From NCBI GenBank assembly GCA_030549335.1, contig CM060193.1, positions 58,929,146-58,993,145 of the forward strand: DNA of 64,000 nucleotides, given 5' to 3'. Position 1 is the stretch's first letter; each line of letters opens with the position of its first letter. Source of the DNA: Pontederia crassipes (lineage: Eukaryota; Streptophyta; Magnoliopsida; Commelinales; Pontederiaceae). The notes under the pieces were generated by a model that saw nothing but the letters and a program-made list of their open reading frames with translations, ran no database searches and was not told where the DNA came from. Position numbers and translations under genes: made by a program. Positions 56,762-64,000 of this stretch are shown here, piece after piece.

Positions 56762-56976
56762 ATGTTAACAAGCACTGTTGTATCTGCCCATGGCGCCCAG
56801 TTCCTGGTATCCCTCCATCATCACCAGACCACCATTCCCCACTTGTTCCAGTGCTCCGACCGCAAAACCAACAGCCCAAGCGCCACACAAAGCGTCCTTC
56901 AGTCAAGCACATGGCCAAGGTCAAGAAGGAGAAGAGTAAGGTTCCGTGCGGAGGCTCCGGACGGCACCGCTGCCAC
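56762..56976 (+). pseudogene. ORF with transit-like N-terminus, cut by CACTA element
   Basis: The frame from ATG 56762 reads MLTSTVVSAHGAQFLVSL, then a Ser/Thr-rich stretch, then SRRRRVRFRAEAPDGTAATT before the CACTA element starts at 56977. Rich in Ser, Thr and Arg with almost no acidic residues until RAEAPDG, it resembles a plastid transit peptide and cleavage region. Removing the element and one CAC copy continues it into GLRQNESHYR and a TTC/TAC-rich repeat (58820-58850). I do not recognise the mature protein. The composition differs from the AT-rich surroundings, supporting real gene sequence, possibly a fragment. Confidence 0.45.
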
Positions 56977-56989
56977 CACTACAAGAAAA

Positions 56990-57830
56990 TCGTGATTTTC
57001 CGACGGTTCTAAATCCGTCGCAATTTGCGACGGATTTTTCGACGGTTATGACCGTCGGAAATAATTTATATTATTATTTAATTTTTCGACGGTTAGGAAC
57101 GTCGATATTTTCGACGGATATCCATCCGTCGCAATTTTCGACGACTTTTCCGACGGTTATAACCGTCGGAAATAAAAATTAAATTATGTATTTTTTTATA
57201 TTATTATTAAATTTTTCTGACAGATTTTCCGATGGTCACGACCGTCGGAAATAAAAATAATAATTATATAATTTATTATATTATTATTTAATTTTTCGAC
57301 GGTTAGGAACGTCGATATTTTCGACGGATACCCATCCGTCGCAATTTCCGATGACTTTTCCGACGGTTATGACCGTCGGAAATAAAAAATTAAATTATGT
57401 ATTTTTTTATATTATTATTAAATTTTTCCGACGGTCACGACCGTCGGAAATAAAAAAATTAATTATATAATTTATTACATTATTATTTAATTTTTCGACG
57501 ATTAGGAACGTCGATATTTCCGACGGATATCCATCCGTCGCAAAATCCGTCGGATATTTCCGAAGATCGTAACCGTCAGTAAATGTATAATAACATCGTA
57601 TAAAGAGTATTTTATTAATATAACTAGCGACGGCCGTCGCAATTACTGACGGTTTTGACCGTCGGTAACGATTATCGACGGTTCAGACCATCGGTAAAAT
57701 AAAAAATAAATATTATATATAACTAAATATATTTTCGACAGTCACAACCGTCGGTAATTATAAAAATATTTAATATTTACGTTTTCGATGGCCGAAACCG
57801 TCGGTAATTAAAATTTTGTTATCCCGCTTT
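56990..57830. repeat. CGACGGTT subterminal array, left
   Basis: Pairs CCGACGGTTATGACCGTCGG and variants recur with AT-rich spacers. A longer block beginning TTTCGACGGTTAGGAACGTC repeats at about 57082, 57294 and 57496, near 205-bp spacing. Most pairs are themselves inverted repeats, so hairpins can form along the array. Confidence 0.88.
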
Positions 57831-58249
57831 CTTTTCCCTTTTCCGGCTTTCTTTCCATTTTTTTCTTTATATATATTCCTCCTCCCTCTTCTCTTTCTCC
57901 CTCCTCCCTCCACTCCTCTCTCTCTCTCCCTCCTCTCCTCTCTCTCTCTCCCGGCCGCGAGCACCCCGCGCGTCGGACGCCGACGACCCTCCCACGCCGG
58001 ACGCCGACGACTCTCTCCCGCACCGGCGACCCTCTCCCGCGCCGGCGTATCTCTCTCTCCCGCTCCACGCCGGCGTCTCTCTCTGCCGTCGGCCGGCCGG
58101 AGGCGGAATCCGGCCGTGGCCGTTCGGATCCGGCCTCCAGGCAGCCGGATCGGCCGCCAGGCGGTCGGTTCCGGCCTCCAGCGGCCGGATCCGACCGCCT
58201 GGCTGCGGCAGCGGCCGGATCCGAACGCTAATTTTTTTATATTTAAAAA
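57831..58249. other. CT-rich and GC-rich interior of the CACTA element
   Basis: A pyrimidine run of (CTCTC)n at 57880-57955 is followed by CpG-rich GCCGGACGCCGACGA and GGCCGGATCCG words. An open frame of 153 residues spans this part, but it is low complexity and has no recognised domain. It could be a promoter/5' region captured from a gene. Similar interior text, inverted, is in the second CACTA sequence (61040-61450). Confidence 0.5.
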
Positions 58250-58760
58250 ATTATTTGCGACGGTTGCGACCGTCTAAAGATCGACGGTTGCGACAACCGT
58301 CCAAAGTTTCGACAGTTGTGACCGTCGAAAAATTGCGACGGCTCGAACCGCCGCCCTTTTCCGACGGTTGCAACCGTCGAAAATTTCAACGGTTCGGACC
58401 GCCGGCCTTTTCCGGCGGTTGCAACCGTTGGAAATATCGACGGTTCGAACCGCCAGCCTTTTCCGGCGGTTGGAACCGTCGGAAATATCGACGGTTCGAA
58501 CCGTCGGGGCCTTTTCCGACGGTTGGAACCGTCGAAAATATCGACGGTTGCAACCGCCGGGAACTTTTCCGACGGTTGCAACCGTCGGAAAATTTGGACG
58601 GTTCGATATTTTCGACGAATTTTTTTCAACCGTCGCAAATCCATTTGCGACGAGCGTTTTTCGGACGGATCGATTCCGACTGAAAAACCGTCGGTAATTG
58701 CGTTACCGACGGTTTTCGGGCTGATTACCGACGGTTCGGACCGTCGGTAATCCGCGTTTT
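58250..58760. repeat. CGACGGTT subterminal array, right
   Basis: Some thirty copies of CGACGGTT, CCGGCGGTT and their complements within 510 bp, arranged head to head (GGTTCGAACCGCC, GGTTGCAACCGTC). The array is denser than the left array. Confidence 0.9.
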
Positions 58761-58773
58761 TCTTGTAGTGCAC

Positions 58774-60689
58774 CACAGGCCTTCGTCAAAACGAATCGCA
58801 TTACCGTTGCCGCCTCTTCTTCTACTTCTACTTCTACTTCGAGCACTTAGTTTGCCGGATGCTGTCACAAGATACGTTGTCACATTTATGTATATATGAA
58901 ATTAAAGAGTCTCTTCCAACATCCTTATTCAATACCACCTACCAAAATAATTTTCATCTTTGATTTCTTTTCAAAAAGAAAATGTAATGTGCGTATTAAT
59001 CCTACTATGTAAATAAAAGAATGTTAAATCCAATAAAGCAACTTTAATTTGACTAGAAGTAGAAGATATTATTAATTTCAGAATTTTCTTCATTTTATAT
59101 AATATTCTAACTATATTAAAACGGATGACTACATGGAAATAATCAGATATATAAAATTATTTAAACTAATCCTAATCCCAATCATAGGAGATGAGAAGTG
59201 GCTGGCGTAATATGACAAGTTCATTTGTCATCTACTAAAAGATTAATATTTAAATTAACAATAATCCAATTTTTTTCTGATCGATCAAGTACAAAAATTT
59301 ATAATGTTATTAATTAATAAGATCCTTGGATATAACCCAATATTGAGCCAAATACATTTCATTAATTTCGAAAATATTAAATATAAAATATCTAATATGC
59401 ATATTAATCCAAATATGTAAATAAAATTTATATGATTATGACTATATGAAAATCATCAGATATATAAAATTAATAATAATAATACTAATCTTGAAATTAT
59501 TTTGAACTCATCTTGATCTTAATCTATATCCTAATTTTGATATTATCACTAAAATTGGAATTAATTTATTGTGATTGGTTAGAAACTGACATTTAAAGTA
59601 AATTAAATAACAAGTGAGTTTAATTTATAATTAAATCAGAACTTATATATTTCAGGAATTTAATTAAATTACTAGTCATGATCATGATTGTTGTATAATA
59701 TTTTATTTGAATATAGTTGAGATTAATAAGTATTTTCTTTTTTAAAAAAAGTAATGTATTATTTTCTAATTTTTAAAAAATAACTGAAGAAGTCATGTGC
59801 CATCATATAATATATTTGAAGAAATAAAGATATAATAGGATCCTTTGATAGAGTAAAGATAAATTCAATTTGAATATGTTTGCGAAACTAAATCTTTGCC
59901 TTTCCTTAAAAATAGCATATTTATTTTATGATTTTAAAAGATAATTTGAAGAAGCAAAGTAAATTTGGTTATTATTGGAAGAAGCCATGTGTATTTTTAT
60001 CATCATCGTAGTCGTCATCATCATAAATAAACAAAAATGCACGATGTTGTGATATGTGTCAAGCAATTAAGATTCCATGTGTCTATATTAATTAGATAAA
60101 ATAATATTAAGAATCATTATAAAATTTAAATAATAAAATCTCAATTTTTTTTGAATAAATTAATAAAATTAAAAGTCCTAATAAAAACAATAGTAGAATG
60201 ACTAAAATTAAAGTAACTTATTGATCATTTTTAATTGCTGAAAATAAATTTTGATAATTCTTAAATATCAATTATATAGTAATTAAATTTTGTTTAAATA
60301 AAGACATTTTTTTTTCAAATTCCATTAGACAGCAAGATTTGTATATGTAAAATTAAAAGAAGGTTGAATCCAACAAAGTAAATTTAAATTGACTAAGAGT
60401 GAAATCAATTTTGCCCAAATAATAAATAATATAATATTCTGAATAATTATTTTCATATTGCTCATCTTATAGAACGTATCAACTATTATCTCTCAAAAAT
60501 TTAAATTTTGGAATTTTCTCAATTAATGGAAAAATCGTCCTATCATAAAAGGTTTTTTTAATATAAAGCCTAAAAATAAAAGAAAAATTCAGTCCAAAAA
60601 CTTAATTTGGATTTGAATAATTGTAAGACTTTTTGTTTGAATATTTATTTATGTTTAATTTAATTATATATTTATTTATGTGAAATAGA
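58774..60689. other. AT-rich spacer with diverged repeats
   Basis: 58774-58860 continues the sequence interrupted by the CACTA element and includes a TTCTAC repeat. After that no gene is seen. ATCAGATATATAAAATTA follows a GACTA...ATGGAAAT/ATGAAAAT piece at 59143 and 59455, and AATCCAACAAAGTAAATTTA-like text recurs at 59030 and 60375, suggesting an old duplicated unit. Confidence 0.55.
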
Positions 60690-62354
60690 GGTTTTCGACG
60701 AATTTATCGACGAAAATGATCGGTCGAAAAAGGTGGCGTCACAAACTATTTCAGACGGTTCGAAAAATATCCGTCGGAAGTTCCGACAGTTGTGACCGTT
60801 TGAAACTTCCAGCGATTGCGACCGTCGAAGTGTTCCGACAACCGTTCAAAACATTTCAACGGTCGAACTTCCGACGGTTGCAACCGTCAAAATGTTATTG
60901 GGGTTGCGACCGTCAATGCGTTCCCGCGGTCGCGATCATCGATATTTTCGGCGATTGCTGAACCGTCAATAAGTTCCGACGATTGCGACCGTCGCAAATA
61001 ATTTTTAAAATATAAAAAAAATTTGGTGGCCAATCGAGCCGTTGGTGGTCGATCTGGCCGGCAAAGGCCGATCGAACCGCCTGGCAGCTGATCTGGCCGG
61101 CAGCGGCCGATCGAGCTGCATGGCGGCCTATCGAGCCGCCTGGCGGCCGATCTGGCTGCAACCAGCCGGATCAGGCCGCCAGGCTACAACCAGCCGGCCG
61201 GATCAAGCCACATGGCAGCCGATTTGGCCGGATCAGGCCGCCTGGCGGCCGATTGAGCCGCCTGACAGTTGATTTGGCCGCAGCCAGCCGTATAAGGTCC
61301 CCTAGGGTAGTGGCCTATCGAGAGAGAGAACGGGGAGAGAGGGGGGTCACCGGGGGGTCATCCTTCCATCGTCGTCCGGGAGAGAGAGAGGAGGTAGAGA
61401 GAACGGAGAGTATAGAAGTAAATGAATAGGAGGTAGAGTGAATGAATAAATAGAAGGAAAAAGAAAGTGGAGAGTGGGAAAAAAAGGCGGGGAATGGGGC
61501 ATCATCAAAAATATAATTGACAATTTTGACAATTACCGACGATTTTGACAATAAAAAATATAATAATAAAATAATATTTTTATTTTATCGATGGTTTTCA
61601 TCATCAGAAGTTTGGACGGTCTGAAATTTCGACCCTCTGAACTTCTGACGGTTCGAACCGTCGGTAATTATAATAATAAAATACTAATAACATTACATAT
61701 TATGATATATATGATTTTAATATTTAATTACTTTTTCCATTACCGACGATCCGGAACGTCTGAACCTCCAATTGTCTGAACCGTCGGTAATTATAATAAT
61801 AAAATACTAATTATATTATATTATATAAGATTATAATATTTAATTATTTTTACGATTATCGACGGACCATCGGTAATTGTAATAATAATATAAAATACTA
61901 ATTATATTATATATTACGATATATAAGATTATAATATTTAATCATTTTTTACGGTTACTCCGGTCGGGACTGTCGGAACTTCCGACGGATGAGGAGTCGT
62001 CGAGAATTTTGACTTTCCAAATTGTCTGAAAATAAAATAAAATAATAGTATAATAAATTCTATAATTTATTATTTTTATTTCTGACGAAAATTATTCGTC
62101 GCAAAATCTCCATTTTCTTGTAGTGCGATGGTTATGACCGTCGAAACTTTCGACGAATATATATCCGTCGAAACTTTCGACGTACCTAATCATAAAAAAA
62201 TAAAATAATAATATAATATATTTGATAATTTATTATTTTTATTTTAGACGGTTGCAACCGTCGAAAATTTCGACGGAGACCTATCCATCGCAAATTGCGA
62301 CATTTTTTGTTCCGCCGAAAACGGCCCGTCGGAAAATGCAATTTTCTTGTAGTG
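60690..62354 (-). mobile_element. second CACTA-type sequence, left TIR missing
   Basis: It is related to 56977-58770 but inverted: CGACGG arrays at 60690-61000 and 61590-62350, GC-rich CTGGCCGGCAGCGGCC words at 61040-61290, and a purine-rich run (the complement of the CT tract) at 61320-61450. Two separate right termini are present, TTTTCTTGTAGTG at 62113-62125 and 62342-62354. No CACTACAAG is found on the left. So the segment joins parts of at least two CACTA copies. Confidence 0.75.
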
Positions 62355-63110
62355 GCAGGCCGTTGAACTCGACAATGAATGACAACTGGCCGACCAACAC
62401 CTGTCCCACTTCCTTCCGGACTTCAACCAGGCTCTGCCCATCCCTGGTCAGGATGTTGGCAAGATCCTTGTATCTTCGCGGTTGCTCGACCAATTTGATC
62501 TTGGCCAACTTGAGGAATTCATGAATCGGGCCAGCCTCCGCCGGGGACATTGTTATTACTGGGTGCTCACCATGCTCCGAAGCTCGGACAAATTTCTGGA
62601 AAGAAAAAGTAAGTAGGTCAATTATATGCGACAGAGAGTATTGAAAGGCACAAAACTCAAGAGGTGTTCTTGAAACTTACTATCACTCTGAAAGGTGGCA
62701 TGAAATGCAACATTTTTTGCTTCAAATCTTCGAGTTCAGCATGCTCGTCAAGAATGTAAATTATTTCTTCTTGCAATTGGAGATCAGTTGACTCTCCCCC
62801 TATTTGTGCACGTGGTCAATATCATTGTACCAGTCCAAAAGATACGCAAGATGCCTTAAATGTTTTCTAACATGGAATCCGAATACGAGAAATTCCTTTG
62901 TCCTGAGAATAACGGGACATGGTACTCGAAGTGGTATAGGCAGTAGATCATAGAAGGATATCAGTAGGGATGGCTAGTCATGCAGTAGCTTCTCTACTTT
63001 GGCATGGGCGTCTAGGACACTCCGTGTTGTCAAGATGTTGGCCAGCGCCGCAAATCTTGGGAAGTTCTTTGTGAAAAGTTCTTATGATATTTCTTTAACT
63101 TTAATATCAT
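62355..63110 (-). pseudogene. Sin3-like paired amphipathic helix (PAH) gene fragment
   Basis: On the minus strand the first exon reads KNFPRFAALANILTTRSV, DAHAKVEKLLHD-stop, PSLLISFYDLLP, then VILRTKEFLVFGFHVRKHL and RHLAYLLDWYNDIDHVHK. After a shift come EEIIYILDEHAELEDLKQ and FMPPFRVI. A GT-AG intron (62596-62680) follows, then KFVRASEHGEHPVI, a second PAH-like repeat FLKLAKIKLVEQPRRYKDL, and EVGQVLVGQLSFIVEFNGLP. Each repeat fits the PAH pattern of helices ending in F-x-x-x-LP. PAH domains in Sin3 corepressors bind transcription factors. Stops near 62980 and 63085 and the CACTA end at 62354 make it non-functional. PAH is my inference from pattern. Confidence 0.6.
62596..62680 (-). other. 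intron in the PAH gene fragment
   Basis: Starts GTAAGTTTCAAG and ends TTTCTTTCCAG on the minus strand, 85 bp. The donor is the plant consensus. The copy at the right edge has the same donor and the same first 12 bases. Confidence 0.75.
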
Positions 63111-63760
63111 CACGATTCTTGGCAGAACATTTCTATTAGAGATACACTACACAAAATCAACCAAACGACCATAAATTGATTATTTCAATGCAGCGTTGAA
63201 AGAAACGTTATTTTTGTTATTTTTGTATTTTTTTATTGTGTTTTGTATTTTTATTTTTTAGACGTCTTTTTGGATTGCTGAGCAGCTTGTGAAGCGTATA
63301 CCTGATGTGCAATTGATAGTAACATCTTCAAAACTTTATCAGAGTAATTAGTAGGCATATCATAATCATAACGCGCGCACACACAAACATATAGGTTCTA
63401 ATATTTAATACTTTTTAAACATCGTATCATTCTATTTGTAAATATATAATGTATAAAATTTATTGCTCCACACAAATTACAAGAAAAAAATGATAAAATA
63501 CGAAACTAACTAAAACCATTTTTCCCATTCAATATCATTTCTTTTCTTTTCTTTTATTACTTTATTCTATCATTGAATTTTCTATTTTTTTATTTTATAA
63601 AAGAAAAAATTGAAAACCGAATTGAACCGGTTTTGCTCGATTCAATATAGTTTTTGTTAATTTTGGTTTTGATGAAAAGTCGAACCAAGTGGCCGGTTCG
63701 TAGTTGAATCGGTCGACAATGTTCCATAATCAGCGACAAGAAAAAAAGGTTCACGATTGA
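63111..63760. other. AT-rich spacer between the two PAH gene pieces
   Basis: No gene is seen. CACTACACAAAATCAAC at 63145 recalls a CACTA or MITE end but has no partner in the window. ACCGAATTGAACCGGTTTTG at 63615 is a short imperfect palindrome. Confidence 0.5.
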
Positions 63761-63761
63761 C

Positions 63762-64000
63762 CAATTGACGACGTGCACAAACATGGGGAGTCAACCGATC
63801 TACAACTGCAAGAAGAAATAATTTACATTATTGACGAGCATTCAGAACTCGAAGATTTGGAGCACAAAACGTTGTATTTCATGCCACCCTTCCGAGTGAT
63901 AGTAAGTTTCAAGAACACGTCTTGAGTTTTGTGCCTTTCAATGCTTTGTGTCACATAGAATTGACGTCTTGAGTTTTGTGCCTTTCAATGGTCGGTGAGA
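63762..64000 (+). pseudogene. second PAH gene piece, inverted copy (partial)
   Basis: The frame reads DVHKHGESTDLQLQEEIIYI, then IDEHSELEDLEHKTLYFMPP and FRVI to 63901, followed by the donor GTAAGTTTCAAG. It corresponds to the linker exon and intron of 62681-62815 on the other strand. Here the VHKHGES junction is in frame, so this copy is better preserved than the left one. In the intron, CGTCTTGAGTTTTGTGCC is duplicated (63918 and 63965, 47 bp apart). The rest lies beyond the window, so it may be part of a working gene. Confidence 0.6.

Larger units (their letters stand above)
56977..58770 (+). mobile_element. non-autonomous CACTA element, complete
   Basis: Starts CACTACAAGAAAATCG and ends CGTTTTTCTTGTAGTG, giving a 13-bp TIR with the CACTA terminus. 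Flanks are CAC on both sides (56974-56976 and 58771-58773), the 3-bp target duplication of CACTA elements. Length is 1,794 bp. Subterminal zones (56990-57830 and 58250-58760) are packed with CGACGGTT and its complement AACCGTCG, the type of short repeat bound by CACTA transposition proteins. The interior has a CT-rich tract (57880-57955) and GC-rich GGCCGGATCCG repeats. No transposase is present, so mobility would need another element. Confidence 0.92.

Noticed and set aside
56990-57830. Possible CRISPR or phage-type repeat array
   Set aside because: The repeats are CACTA subterminal motifs between proper TIRs with a target duplication.
57808-58277. Open frames of 86 and 153 residues in the CACTA interior
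   Set aside because: Low-complexity translation of CT and CGG repeats; no domain and no conserved frame in the second copy.
58243-58776. Long open frames (up to 177 residues) rich in RRLQPSK and EPSIFPTV repeats
   Set aside because: They are translations of the CGACGGTT array in all frames and not a protein repeat under selection.

Overview
The window looks like nuclear DNA of a flowering plant. It is AT-rich, has long (TA)n microsatellites, and consists almost entirely of transposable elements nested in or abutting one another. The element types are those of angiosperms: Tekay-type chromodomain Ty3/gypsy elements, Ty1/copia elements, an L1-type LINE with a DUF4283/CCHC ORF1, and hAT, CACTA, Mutator-like, TRIM and Helitron sequences. 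I see no bacterial operon, CRISPR array, rRNA gene or convincing tRNA gene. No intact host gene is present. Species cannot be named from what I can see.

Layout. 1-2752: 5' part of a minus-strand copia element (gag start, GC-rich leader, PBS, LTR), apparently inserted in the 5' LTR of the next element. 2753-9932: decayed plus-strand gypsy chromovirus (E1) with a 1.95-kb 3' LTR. 9933-11869: AT-rich spacer. 11870-17285: minus-strand L1 LINE, cut by a second gypsy chromovirus (E2, 17286-23367, minus), whose 5' end is lost where it joins a tandem repeat and a hAT transposase pseudogene (23368-25757). 28141-30125: CACTA (En/Spm) transposase remnant. 31627-32979: probable solo LTR. 33271-34422: Mutator-like element with an 11-bp target duplication and TRIM pieces inside. 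35400-38221: LTR-like block with an 88-bp tandem array. 39427-44469: copia element with both 210-bp LTRs and a recoverable target duplication. 45720-52798: head-to-tail Helitrons carrying plant gene pieces (phosphoglycerate dehydrogenase, an X8/CBM43 protein). 53136-53838: TIR element inside a (TA)n tract. 56977-58770: complete non-autonomous CACTA element with CAC target duplication, inside a short open frame resembling a plastid transit peptide. 60690-62354: related, incomplete CACTA sequence whose end lies in an exon of a Sin3-like PAH gene fragment (62355-63110, minus). A second piece of that gene lies inverted at the right edge.

How the parts relate. E1 and E2 belong to one lineage but have different LTRs. 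Comparing them shows a 71-nt GT-AG insertion in E1 gag that is precisely absent from E2; joining across it restores the gag frame. Both share an in-frame TGA in the nucleocapsid zinc knuckle, and nearly every other premature stop in E1 fits a C-to-T or G-to-A change, as expected of long-methylated, silenced DNA. Three LTRs carry dense GGTCGACC-like palindrome arrays, and two CACTA copies carry dense CGACGG arrays. Gene capture (Helitron) and gene disruption (CACTA) account for all recognisable host coding sequence.
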